From contig CALYTW010000005.1 in assembly GCA_945487905.1 (NCBI GenBank), positions 1 through 40,966 on the forward strand: a DNA stretch of 40,966 bases. Reading direction: 5' to 3'. The position numbers and the translations under genes are program-made. Source of the DNA: an uncultured cyanobacterium. GTDB lineage: Bacteria > Cyanobacteriota > Vampirovibrionia > Gastranaerophilales > Gastranaerophilaceae. Below, piece by piece: positions 16,255-24,293 of the stretch (its first letter is position 1; each line of letters starts with the position of its first letter). The notes beneath the pieces were generated by a model. It worked only from the letters and a program-made list of their open reading frames with translations, did not search any database and was not told where the DNA came from.

Positions 16255-16946
16255 TGCTTGAAGAAGTTTTCGGAGATAAAGCTGACAAAGAGCTTCTTGA
16301 AAAAGCTCTGACTCATCCTTCGTACACAAAAGAAAAAGGAGATTTAGAATCACTTGACAATTATGAGCGATTAGAGTTTTTTGGAGATTCGGTTTTAAAA
16401 CTTTATACTTCAAAACTGCTTTATGAAATATATCCGAACTACCCTGAAGGAAAGCTTTCTAAAATACGTTCGATTCTTGTATCTGATTACACTTTGCATA
16501 AAATAGCACTTGAAATTGGTTTGGATAAAATAATGATATTCGGAAAGGCGGAAGAAAAGCAGGGCGGAAGACACAGAGAGTCTAATCTTGCGTGTTCTCT
16601 TGAAGCTGTTTTGGGAGCTTATTTTCTCAGCGCTAAAGGTGTTTATGTAGAGCAGTTTATAAACAAGTATATTCTTCCCTTTGCGAAAGACATTGATGAA
16701 CATTTTGAAAAATATAATGCTAAAGATGTTTTACAGCAATATACACAAGGAGTTGATAAGACTCTGCCGGAATATAAGACATTAAGCATAACAGGGCCTG
16801 CGCACAAACCTGTGTTTGAAATTGAAGTAGCTTGGCATGGAGAAACTCTTGCTGTATGCAAAGGTGCGACGAAAAAAGAAGCACAGCAAGAATGTGCATA
16901 CGAAGCATGTAAAAAACTCGGGGCAGTGACTGATAAGGTAAAATGA
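16254..16946 (+). CDS. rnc: ribonuclease III
   Basis: A 230-residue double-stranded-RNA endonuclease. The nuclease domain carries the signature NYERLEFFGDSVL and the downstream catalytic glutamate in LEAVLGAYFL. The C-terminal dsRNA-binding domain starts at DVLQQYTQG and ends AQQECAYEACKKLG. It processes rRNA precursors and structured mRNAs. The ORF track starts at a TTG at 16245; I use the ATG at 16254 because it shares a base with the cdsA stop (TAATG), the same junction as frr-cdsA, and has AAGGG about ten bases upstream. It is the last gene of the pyrH cluster; repeats follow it. Confidence 0.95.
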   Translation: MLEEVFGDKADKELLEKALTHPSYTKEKGDLESLDNYERLEFFGDSVLKLYTSKLLYEIYPNYPEGKLSKIRSILVSDYTLHKIALEIGLDKIMIFGKAEEKQGGRHRESNLACSLEAVLGAYFLSAKGVYVEQFINKYILPFAKDIDEHFEKYNAKDVLQQYTQGVDKTLPEYKTLSITGPAHKPVFEIEVAWHGETLAVCKGATKKEAQQECAYEACKKLGAVTDKVK

Positions 16947-16982
16947 GAAGCCTGTCGGAACGTTATTATCGGCATCCATCCC

Positions 16983-17072
16983 GTCATTCTGCTCTTCCTT
17001 TGTCATTCTGCTCTTCTTTTGTCAATATCCCCTTCCTTTCTCGTCATTCTGAGCAAAGCGAAGAATCCGGTT
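16983..17072. repeat. short tandem GTCATTCTG repeats
   Basis: Four imperfect units of about 19-22 bases, each opening with GTCATTCTG or GTCAATATC, end in GTCATTCTGAGCAAAGCGAA. The last unit is the 'GTCATTCTGAGCGAAGCGAAGAATC' repeat found between genes in many bacteria. Related pieces occur at 21447-21482 and, as CGCTTTGCTCGCAATGA, at 25196-25212. Non-coding. Confidence 0.6.
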
Positions 17073-17175
17073 GATTTTAAATTGGTAATAAGACCAAAAT
17101 AGAAAAAGTTAATCAAAGGCTTGATTTCTCGGCAAAAAATAGCGATTTAAAAATGCAAATTGATAATTTTAAGAC

Positions 17176-17203
17176 TTGGTATAAATAGTTTTAGTGATAT
17201 AAT
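17176..17203 (+). promoter_or_regulatory. promoter, apparently near-leaderless, for the acetolactate synthase gene
   Basis: TTGGTA (17176-17181), a 16-base spacer and a perfect TATAAT (17198-17203). The ATG is only nine bases after the -10, so the leader should be 1-3 bases. No Shine-Dalgarno sequence is present. Confidence 0.6.
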
Positions 17204-17212
17204 AACTACACA

Positions 17213-18865
17213 ATGACAAATCAATTGATTAGCGATATTAAAAACAAAGCTGAACAAAGAGCTGGAAAAAATTCCGTAAAGACTTGTGCGGATGCTCTTG
17301 CGGAAATACTTACAGAACTTGGAGCGGATACTGTTTTCGGTTATCCTGGTGCTTCTGTTATAAGTATTTATAATTCGCTTTCGGTTTTGAAAACTATCAA
17401 GCATATTTTAGTTCGTCATGAGCAGGCGGCTGTTCATTCGGCTGAAGGTTATGCCAGAGTCAGCGGAAAAACAGGTGTTGTGCTTGTGACGTCAGGCCCT
17501 GGATTTACTAACACAATTACAGGCATTGCAGATGCTTATGCGGATTCAACTCCGCTTGTTATTTTAGCGGGAGATGTTCCGGCAAGCAATAACAAAGGCA
17601 AAATTTTTCAAAAAGTAGACATTCAATCTATGACGAAAACATGTGCAAAGAAAACTTTTGTTTTGTCTGCAAGAGATGATATAAAGCAGGTTATAAAAGA
17701 AGCTTTCGAGGTTGCAAATTCGGAAGGAAAAGGTCCTGTTGTTGTTGCTTTGCCGAGAAATATTCTTGAATCAAAGTATTCGGCTAAGATTACAAAAGAG
17801 ATTCATAAGAAGAAAAAACTTCCGATAAAAGATTCGGATTTGGATAAAGTTATAAAACTGATGTTTAATTCCAAATCGCCGTTAATGCTGCTTGGCGGTG
17901 GTGCATCCTGTGCTTCTGCCAATATTAAAAAATTAGTTGCGAAAACAAAAATACCCGTAATTTCAACTTTGATGGGTGTGGGAACTTTTCCTTCTTCAGA
18001 TAAAAATTATCTTGGAATGATTGGTATAAACGGTTCTTATCTTGCAAATTCCGCACTTAACAATTCGGACTTTATATTAGCACTGGGTGTAAGTTTCTCT
18101 GACCGTTCAACCTGTAGAAAAATAGATTTTGGAAGAACTGCCAAGATTGTAAGCATTAATTTAAAACAAATTTACAGAAATTTTGAGCTTGAAATACCTT
18201 CTGATGTAAATTTATTTTTAGAAGGTTTATTGTTTAAACTCAATAATATTCAAAAATATACCGATTGGCATCAAAAAATAAAGTTGATAAGAGAAGATAA
18301 CTTAAACAGCGTGCAAAATACTGCGGGCTTAAATTCTTCTTCTGTTTTAAAGGCAATATATGAATATACAAAGGAATACGAGCCTATAGTTGTGACAGAT
18401 GTAGGCCAGCACCAAATGGTTACGGCACAGTATTTTAATTTTAATAAACCCAAAAGGTTTATTACTTCAGGCGGATTGGGAACAATGGGGTTTGGACTTC
18501 CTGCAGCAGTGGGTGCTCAGCTTGCAAAACCGGATTCTCTGGTAATCAATATTACCGGAGACGGCTCTTTTCAGATGAATCTTCAAGAACTTGCTACTTG
18601 CAGAGAACACAATATTCCGATTAAAGTTGTTATAATGAATAACGGTTATCTGGGCATGGTTCGCCAAATGCAGGAAAAAATATATAACAACACTTATCAG
18701 GTAGAAATGAACAACCCTGATTTTACAAAAATAGCGGAAGCATATGATTTGTTTGCTGTTCGGGTAAATAAGCTTGATGAGCTTGTTCCGGCTCTGCACA
18801 AGGCAATTTCACATAAAGGAACGGCGATAATCGATATTTCGATAAACTCTTTCGAAGAAATTTAA
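17213..18865 (+). CDS. ilvB: acetolactate synthase, large subunit type
   Basis: A 550-residue thiamine-diphosphate enzyme. The activating glutamate is Glu70 in VRHEQAAVHSAEGYAR. The ThDP/Mg site is GDGSFQMNLQELATC (from residue 449) followed by NNGYLGMVRQMQEKIY, the wording typical of IlvB rather than of pyruvate oxidase or oxalyl-CoA decarboxylase. The GLGTMGFGLPAAVGAQ segment agrees. It condenses two pyruvates (or pyruvate and 2-oxobutyrate) at the head of branched-chain amino acid synthesis. No ilvN regulatory subunit, ilvC or ilvD lies nearby, so it stands alone, and a catabolic acetolactate synthase role cannot be excluded. The ATG has no ribosome-binding site and lies nine bases from a perfect -10 box. 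Confidence 0.88.
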   Translation: MTNQLISDIKNKAEQRAGKNSVKTCADALAEILTELGADTVFGYPGASVISIYNSLSVLKTIKHILVRHEQAAVHSAEGYARVSGKTGVVLVTSGPGFTNTITGIADAYADSTPLVILAGDVPASNNKGKIFQKVDIQSMTKTCAKKTFVLSARDDIKQVIKEAFEVANSEGKGPVVVALPRNILESKYSAKITKEIHKKKKLPIKDSDLDKVIKLMFNSKSPLMLLGGGASCASANIKKLVAKTKIPVISTLMGVGTFPSSDKNYLGMIGINGSYLANSALNNSDFILALGVSFSDRSTCRKIDFGRTAKIVSINLKQIYRNFELEIPSDVNLFLEGLLFKLNNIQKYTDWHQKIKLIREDNLNSVQNTAGLNSSSVLKAIYEYTKEYEPIVVTDVGQHQMVTAQYFNFNKPKRFITSGGLGTMGFGLPAAVGAQLAKPDSLVINITGDGSFQMNLQELATCREHNIPIKVVIMNNGYLGMVRQMQEKIYNNTYQVEMNNPDFTKIAEAYDLFAVRVNKLDELVPALHKAISHKGTAIIDISINSFEEI

Positions 18866-18894
18866 AAGTACTCGTTACAATCCGATACACTTTA

Positions 18895-18923
18895 TTGAAT
18901 TGCGAAATACTTTGGGCTATTCT
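18895..18923 (+). promoter_or_regulatory. promoter for minCDE
   Basis: TTGAAT (18895-18900), a 17-base spacer and TATTCT (18918-18923), 33 bases before the minC ATG. GGG lies about ten bases before the ATG, a weak ribosome-binding site. Confidence 0.4.
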
Positions 18924-18956
18924 GTTTAAGTAGTAGTTTTATTTTTGGGTAATTAA

Positions 18957-19988
18957 ATGGAAAAAGGTTTTGTAGAGAATGGATTTATCATAAATCTAAG
19001 CAACTCAAAAAACACAAATCAATTGATTTATGAATTGAGCAATATCATGGAACATCCTGATATAAGAGGTAAGCGAATATGCTTAAAGCTTGGAAGTATT
19101 GACTTGAAACAATCTCAGCTTTTGAGTATAAAAGCTTTGATTGAATCAACCGATGCGGAAATTGCATTTATTGATACGATTTCGGAACAGACGGGAGCTT
19201 CTGCGGAAAGTCTCGGAATAGTTATATCCAAGATGGGCGATGAAATGCAGGCAGATGCGGCATTAAATAATATTCCCGAAGGCGAGCCGGTTGTTATGAA
19301 AGAGGAGCTTGACACAGAAGAAGTTCCTTCAGATGATTTTGAACCGGAAGAAAATGAAGAAAATAAAAATAAAGTTGTTGAAGTTGATTCCGGCATAGAT
19401 GTTTCCGAAATAAATCCGATTAGCACACTGGAAGGAGTTGAGGATACTTATACAGAGGTTTCTGAACACGAAATATCCGAAATAATACCTTCAGAACATT
19501 ATGAAAACGAGTTTGAACGTCTTGCAGCAAGCGAAGGATTGATTTCGAACGAAGACATCAGCAAGTATATCTTGCTTGATACCGGAGAAGTCCTTCCAAA
19601 TGGTGCCGAAGAACATGCAAAAGATACAAAAGCATTGCCGACATTGTATTTGAATCAGACATTGCGTTCGGGACAAACGGTTACTTATGAAGGAAATATC
19701 CTTATTATAGGCGATGCACATCCCGGAAGCGAAATAATTGCAGACGGAGATATTACTGTTTGGGGCATTCTGGGCGGAATTGCTCACGCCGGAAAAAACG
19801 GAAATATTTCTTCAAAAATCAGAGCATTAAAGCTTAATGCAATCCAGTTAAGAATTGCAGGGTTGTACGCAAGACGCAATGATACTTTAAATGTTCCTTA
19901 TGTACAAAAATCAAATGAATTTGTACCAGAGGAAGCTCAGATTGAAGAAGGTAAAATTGTTATTTATAAAAAATTAAGGAGAGACTAA
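18957..19988 (+). CDS. minC: septum site-determining protein MinC
   Basis: A 343-residue division inhibitor, about 110 residues longer than the E. coli protein. Residues 1-95 form the N-terminal FtsZ-antagonist domain. Residues 229-320 form the C-terminal beta-helix domain (LRSGQTVTYEGNILIIGDAH, GSEIIADGDITVWGILGGIA) that dimerises and binds MinD. Between them lies an unusually long linker (about 97-228) packed with Glu and Asp. The stop shares a base with the minD ATG. The gene order minC-minD-minE fits an oscillating Min system that keeps the Z-ring at mid-cell. The domain calls are secure; the effect of the linker is unknown. Confidence 0.95.
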   Translation: MEKGFVENGFIINLSNSKNTNQLIYELSNIMEHPDIRGKRICLKLGSIDLKQSQLLSIKALIESTDAEIAFIDTISEQTGASAESLGIVISKMGDEMQADAALNNIPEGEPVVMKEELDTEEVPSDDFEPEENEENKNKVVEVDSGIDVSEINPISTLEGVEDTYTEVSEHEISEIIPSEHYENEFERLAASEGLISNEDISKYILLDTGEVLPNGAEEHAKDTKALPTLYLNQTLRSGQTVTYEGNILIIGDAHPGSEIIADGDITVWGILGGIAHAGKNGNISSKIRALKLNAIQLRIAGLYARRNDTLNVPYVQKSNEFVPEEAQIEEGKIVIYKKLRRD

Positions 19989-20800
19989 TGACCGGTCGAG
20001 TAATAGTAATCACATCAGGCAAAGGCGGTGTAGGTAAAACTACAACAAGTGCAAATATAGGAACTGCTCTTGCAAAAGAAGGATATAAAGTAGTTCTTAT
20101 TGATACAGACTTGGGTTTGAGAAACCTTGATCTCTTGCTTGGTTTGGAAAACAGAATTGTCTATACAATTGTTGATGTAATCGAAGAAAGATGCAAGCTG
20201 AAGCAAGCTCTTGTTAAGGATAAGAAAAATCCTAATCTGTCACTGCTGGCTGCAGCTCAAACAAGAGATAAATCCGCAGTAAACGCAGAACAGCTTAAAG
20301 AGATTTGCGAAAAACTTAAAGAAAAGAACGATTTTGTACTTGTTGACTGTCCAGCTGGTATTGAACAGGGATTTCAAAACGCTGTAGCCGGAGCTTCCGA
20401 AGCAATCGTTGTTACGACTCCTGAAATGTCTGCTATAAGAGATGCTGACAGAATTATAGGGCTTTTGAATACAAAAGAAGAAATCACAAGTACAAGACTT
20501 TTGTTGAACAGAGTTCGTCCGAATTTAATTAAAAACAATGAAATGATGAGCGTTGATGACGTAGTCGGAATTTTAGAAATACCTTTAATCGGTATAATCC
20601 CTGAAGATACAGGTATTATTACTTCTACAAATAAGGGAGAGCCGATTGTTAATGACGAAAATTCTCTCGCAGGTCAGGCTTATAGAAATGTTGCAAAGCG
20701 AATCCTCGGGGAAGAAGTTCCGTTCCTTGACTTGGATGAACCGAAAGGGTTTATGGCAAAGATTAAAGATGTTTTTGCAAAATTGAAAGCGAAGGTGTAA
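19988..20800 (+). CDS. minD: septum site-determining ATPase MinD
   Basis: A 270-residue ParA/MinD-type ATPase. The deviant Walker A is GKGGVGKTTTSANIG (residues 11-25), switch II is VLVDCPAGIEQGF, and the chain ends in the amphipathic membrane-targeting helix GFMAKIKDVFAKLKAKV. It binds the membrane as an ATP dimer, recruits MinC and is released by MinE. It overlaps minC by one base and is followed by minE after one base. Length and motifs are normal. Confidence 0.97.
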   Translation: MTGRVIVITSGKGGVGKTTTSANIGTALAKEGYKVVLIDTDLGLRNLDLLLGLENRIVYTIVDVIEERCKLKQALVKDKKNPNLSLLAAAQTRDKSAVNAEQLKEICEKLKEKNDFVLVDCPAGIEQGFQNAVAGASEAIVVTTPEMSAIRDADRIIGLLNTKEEITSTRLLLNRVRPNLIKNNEMMSVDDVVGILEIPLIGIIPEDTGIITSTNKGEPIVNDENSLAGQAYRNVAKRILGEEVPFLDLDEPKGFMAKIKDVFAKLKAKV

Positions 20801-20801
20801 A

Positions 20802-21371
20802 ATGGGGCTTTTGACTAATTTGTATAATAAAGTTGCAAAATTTTTTCGCCAACAGGAAGGTGCTGCTGAAGATGAAGCTTCAAAATCCGTTGCAACAAGC
20901 AGATTGAAACTTGTTTTGATGCAGGACAGAACCAATTTGACTCCTAAGATTTTGGAGCAGATGAGAGGCGAACTTGTAGATTTGCTTTCAAAATACTTGG
21001 AAATGGACAAGGATTTGCTAGAGCTTAATTTTGAACAAGAAGGTGATCAGGTTGCATTGATGCTTTCTATACCTGTTATTAGAGCAAAAGACGAAGATGA
21101 AATCGAGGAAGCTCTTTCTGTGCAAAGAAATTCAGAGGATGAGTCAGTCGAAACCGATGATCTGTCTGATGAAGAAGAAAAAGAAGAAGAATATATCGAA
21201 TCGATAGATAGTGAAGATGATTCTGAAGGAATTGGAGAAGAAACGGAAGAAAGTTCTTCTGAAATTGATGAAAATGAATCAAATTTGGTTAGTGAAGTTA
21301 ATGAAGGAAAAAAATCTAAGAAAAGTTCCAAAAAAAATAACGAAGAATATATCGAATCGATAGATACATAA
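20802..21371 (+). CDS. minE: MinE with long acidic C-terminal tail
   Basis: The first 96 residues are a complete MinE: membrane-targeting start MGLLTNLYNKVAKFF, the MinD-activating region (ATSRLKLVLMQDRTNLTP) and the topological-specificity domain (YLEMDKDLLELNFEQEGDQV). It stimulates MinD ATPase and drives oscillation. MinE is usually 80-100 residues; here a further 93 residues of almost pure Glu, Asp and Ser follow, broken by one basic patch (GKKSKKSSKK). The peptide EEYIESID occurs in the tail and again at the very end, encoded by an exact 25-base direct repeat (21186-21210 and 21342-21366). AAGG lies at the end of minD. The tail is intact and in frame, so it seems to be a real extension. 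Confidence 0.93.
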   Translation: MGLLTNLYNKVAKFFRQQEGAAEDEASKSVATSRLKLVLMQDRTNLTPKILEQMRGELVDLLSKYLEMDKDLLELNFEQEGDQVALMLSIPVIRAKDEDEIEEALSVQRNSEDESVETDDLSDEEEKEEEYIESIDSEDDSEGIGEETEESSSEIDENESNLVSEVNEGKKSKKSSKKNNEEYIESIDT

Positions 21372-21416
21372 GAAGCTGTATTATAAACTTGTAAATATCT
21401 TTTGGGGTTATAGCGA

Positions 21417-21440
21417 CGGATTTGTTATATAGCAAATCCG
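21417..21440 (+). terminator. terminator-like hairpin after minE
   Basis: CGGATTTG pairs with CAAATCCG around an eight-base loop, followed by CTTATTTTG. The stem is perfect but the T-run is interrupted, so it is a weak intrinsic terminator. Confidence 0.5.
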
Positions 21441-21539
21441 CTTATTTTGTCATTCTGAGCCCTTCCCCCGTTATTCTGAGCAAAATCGCATTTTCCACTT
21501 AATATATCTTAACAATTTCATCCACGTCCGTATATTAAA

Positions 21540-22682
21540 TTACAAATGGGTAATGTTATCTCTGGTAATTACGGCATCATAATTTTTATATCCGAGAGTC
21601 TGTAAAATATTATCAGAATGGTTTCCTGCAATTTTTCTGCATTCATCGGAATCATAATTTACCATTCCTCTTGCAAATTCAGTTCCATTTTCATCGCATA
21701 TAGAAACGACTTCGCCCTGTTTAAAATCGTTAATTATTTCAACAATTCCTATCGGCAAAAGGCTCTTGTATTGATTTAAAATAGCATCTTTTGCGCCTTT
21801 GTTAACAACAATTTTTCCTAGAACATTTGTGGCATAACCAATCCATCGTTTTTTACCGGAAAGATTTTCGTCAGTAGGAATAAACATCGTTCCCAAATCT
21901 TCTCCGTTAAATATTTTGTTAATAATGTACGGAGTTTTTCCGTTTGCGATTAAAACTTTTCCCCCAAAACGTGTAACCAGTTTTGCGGCTTCAAGTTTGG
22001 TTTTCATACCGCCACGACCGCCTTCTGACGGGTCTGTTCCGAGAGAAAGAATCTTATCCGTTACTTCCGTTACTTCTTTAATAAGCTCTGCATTCGGATT
22101 TTCTTTAGGATTAGCAGTATAAAGTCCGTCTATATCTGAAAGAAGAATAAGCAAATCTGCATCAAGTTCGCTTGAAACGAGGGCGGAAAGTTTATCATTA
22201 TCCGAAAAAGAAACCTTAATTCCGGCAAGTCTGTCCGCAAGTTCAATTGTAGAAACGGTGTCATTTTGGTTAATAATCGGCACAACTCCCATTTCAAGAA
22301 GTTTATTTAAGGTAGTTCTGAGACTTAAATATCTGTGGCGGAGTGAAAAATCATCTTCTGTCAAAAGAATTTGAGCGATAGGAATATCAAATACACTAAA
22401 TCCGTTTTCGTAAAAAGACATCAAACGGCTTTGCCCTACTGCTGCACAGGCTTGTTTTACACCGTCTTCTTCTGTTGTTTCCAAATTAAGTTTTTTCTTA
22501 CCCAAGCCTACTGCACCGGAAGTTACAACGATAACTTCTTTTCCTGATTTAACAAGTTTGGAAATATCTTCAATAAAAGAATATATGCGGGAAAGTGCAA
22601 CCTCGCCTTCATCATTTCTTAAAACATTTGTTCCGAGTTTTATAACAATTCGTTTGACGTTTAAAAATTCTTTTCTTTGCAT
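21540..22682 (-). CDS. proB: glutamate 5-kinase
   Basis: A 380-residue enzyme that phosphorylates glutamate as the first step of proline synthesis. The kinase domain opens RIVIKLGTNVL and carries VVTSGAVGLGKKKL and the SEGGRGGMKTKLEAA loop. From about residue 280 a PUA domain follows (GKIVVNKGAKDAI ... FKQGEVVSICDENG), the usual layout of bacterial ProB. The ATG at 22682 is the only plausible start. It has no ribosome-binding site and sits seven bases from a perfect TATAAT, so the message should be leaderless. No proA or proC is adjacent. It converges with minCDE. Confidence 0.96.
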   Translation of the reverse strand: MQRKEFLNVKRIVIKLGTNVLRNDEGEVALSRIYSFIEDISKLVKSGKEVIVVTSGAVGLGKKKLNLETTEEDGVKQACAAVGQSRLMSFYENGFSVFDIPIAQILLTEDDFSLRHRYLSLRTTLNKLLEMGVVPIINQNDTVSTIELADRLAGIKVSFSDNDKLSALVSSELDADLLILLSDIDGLYTANPKENPNAELIKEVTEVTDKILSLGTDPSEGGRGGMKTKLEAAKLVTRFGGKVLIANGKTPYIINKIFNGEDLGTMFIPTDENLSGKKRWIGYATNVLGKIVVNKGAKDAILNQYKSLLPIGIVEIINDFKQGEVVSICDENGTEFARGMVNYDSDECRKIAGNHSDNILQTLGYKNYDAVITRDNITHL

Positions 22683-22689
22683 ATTATTA

Positions 22690-22717
22690 ATTATATAAAT
22701 TCAAATACATATTTCAA
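22690..22717 (-). promoter_or_regulatory. promoter, apparently leaderless, for proB
   Basis: On the minus strand: TTGAAA (22717-22712), a 16-base spacer and TATAAT (22695-22690), then seven bases to the ATG. Transcription should start at or next to the start codon. Confidence 0.65.
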
Positions 22718-22821
22718 TAAAATATACATTTAAGTATGCCATTTTTCCATCATTTGATGTATGTTACAAAACTTTACAAAATGTTAATATATTGATGTAA
22801 AGGGTTTTGGAGGATTATTCG

Positions 22822-24015
22822 TTGTACGCATACAAACAGCAGATTCTTAGAGAAGACATATATGCAGTACCCAAACGAGTTGCACACGTGAGGCAGAAAC
22901 CTCGTATAATAAAAAGAAAAAAAATAAATCCGATTGTTGAGTATTTCAGGCTCTTTGTAACTTTATCTTTTTTGTTTGCATTTGCAATATTTGTTCTGCC
23001 TACTTCTTATCACAATTTGGTAAAACAAGTTTTTTATCCGAGTACCATAAAAACAATTACGGGATATCAAAACAGTTTATCGGATAAAAATCCGTTTGCA
23101 AACAAAGGTGTAAATTTATACAGTATATCAAACCCAGTCGTAAATTATATTCACAACGACTTTTTCAATAATCAGTATCTCTTGACTCCTGCTATTCAAA
23201 AAGAACACAATGAAGTTACAACAATGTATCACACAGGCGAAATGCTTGATTTGAAAAAGCAATTGAAGGATTTAATGTTACAATATCCTTCCATTAAGCC
23301 TGCTATATACGTATGGGAATACGAGGGCGGAAAATATGTCGATATTGATTCTGAAAAACTTTATCCCGCTGCGAGTATTATAAAGCTTCCAGTGCTTGTA
23401 AGAATGTTTAAATCAATTGAAGCAAATCAATTTACCATCTATGATGAAATGAAAATGACAGAACCCTATCGTTCTTCAGGTTCTGGAAGTCTGCAATTCT
23501 CTTCTGCAAACAAATCATATACAATAGATTATCTTGCAAAAATAATGATTCAAGAATCCGACAATACCTCAACCAATATGATTATGTCAAAAATGGGAGG
23601 AATGGAAGATGTTAACGCAGGCTTAAGAGAATGGGGAATTTCCAGCACTTATGTAAGAACGTGGCTTCCGGATTTAGGAGGAACAAATAAAACAACTGCT
23701 TCTGATATGGCAAAAATCCTTTACAATCTTGATAACCCAGGATTTTTAAATATAAATTCCAGAGAATACATTATAGATTACATGAGCCATGTCAAAAATA
23801 ATCGTCTTATACAAGCAGGCTTAGGCGAAGGCGCTCTATTTATTCACAAAACAGGTGATATCGGTACAATGCTTGGAGATGCCGGAATTGTTTATGCCCC
23901 GAACGGGAAAAAGTATATTGTCGTAATTCTTGCACAAAGACCTTATAACTCTCCTCAGGGAAAAGATTTTATCGTTAAAGCTTCAGAAATTATTTACAAG
24001 TATATTGTCGGATAG
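22822..24015 (+). CDS. membrane-anchored beta-lactamase-fold serine hydrolase
   Basis: A 397-residue protein: about 35 basic residues in the cytoplasm, one membrane helix (FVTLSFLFAFAIFVLPTSY, about 45-63), a linker, then a class A beta-lactamase/transpeptidase-like domain. The SxxK motif is AASIIKLP (Ser185, Lys188), the SDN motif is ESDNTSTN (246-248) and the third box is HKTGDIG (343-345). In the omega loop, the RWEPELN of true class A enzymes appears as TWLPDLG, so the deacylating Glu166 and Asn170 equivalents are absent. It is therefore more likely a peptidoglycan carboxypeptidase/endopeptidase or sensor than a resistance enzyme. The ORF track starts at 22807, but GGAGG sits eight bases before a TTG at 22822, which I take as the start. 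Confidence 0.85.
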   Translation: MYAYKQQILREDIYAVPKRVAHVRQKPRIIKRKKINPIVEYFRLFVTLSFLFAFAIFVLPTSYHNLVKQVFYPSTIKTITGYQNSLSDKNPFANKGVNLYSISNPVVNYIHNDFFNNQYLLTPAIQKEHNEVTTMYHTGEMLDLKKQLKDLMLQYPSIKPAIYVWEYEGGKYVDIDSEKLYPAASIIKLPVLVRMFKSIEANQFTIYDEMKMTEPYRSSGSGSLQFSSANKSYTIDYLAKIMIQESDNTSTNMIMSKMGGMEDVNAGLREWGISSTYVRTWLPDLGGTNKTTASDMAKILYNLDNPGFLNINSREYIIDYMSHVKNNRLIQAGLGEGALFIHKTGDIGTMLGDAGIVYAPNGKKYIVVILAQRPYNSPQGKDFIVKASEIIYKYIVG

Positions 24016-24293
24016 AATATGAGGATGCGGAAAAAGTCGAAAAACAGCCTTGGTAAATTGTTAGGTTTTGCAACAAAAAGTACTGCGGTAATTCCTTGCC
24101 ATTATTGAGTTTTGACAAATAAAAAATTTTATATTACAAAAGTTGTTAAATACAAAAATGCTCAAGCAGGTTGAAATACCAACACAGGAAGAATGGGCAA
24201 TGGCGGATGATTAAAATTGTAATACAGGTTTAAGTCGAACATATTTATAGCATTAACTATCCAAATATTTTTTCATTAGACTAAAAATTACTC
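24016..24293. other. intergenic region with a 20-base dispersed repeat
   Basis: Non-coding. GAGGATGCGGAAAAAGTCGA at 24021-24040 recurs exactly at 38084-38103. An 18-codon open stretch (MLKQVEIPTQEEWAMADD, near 24160-24214) may be debris of a gene. Nothing else is recognised. Confidence 0.4.

Noticed and set aside
22822-24015. Beta-lactam resistance gene
   Set aside because: The omega-loop Glu and Asn needed for deacylation are replaced, and the protein carries an N-terminal membrane anchor.
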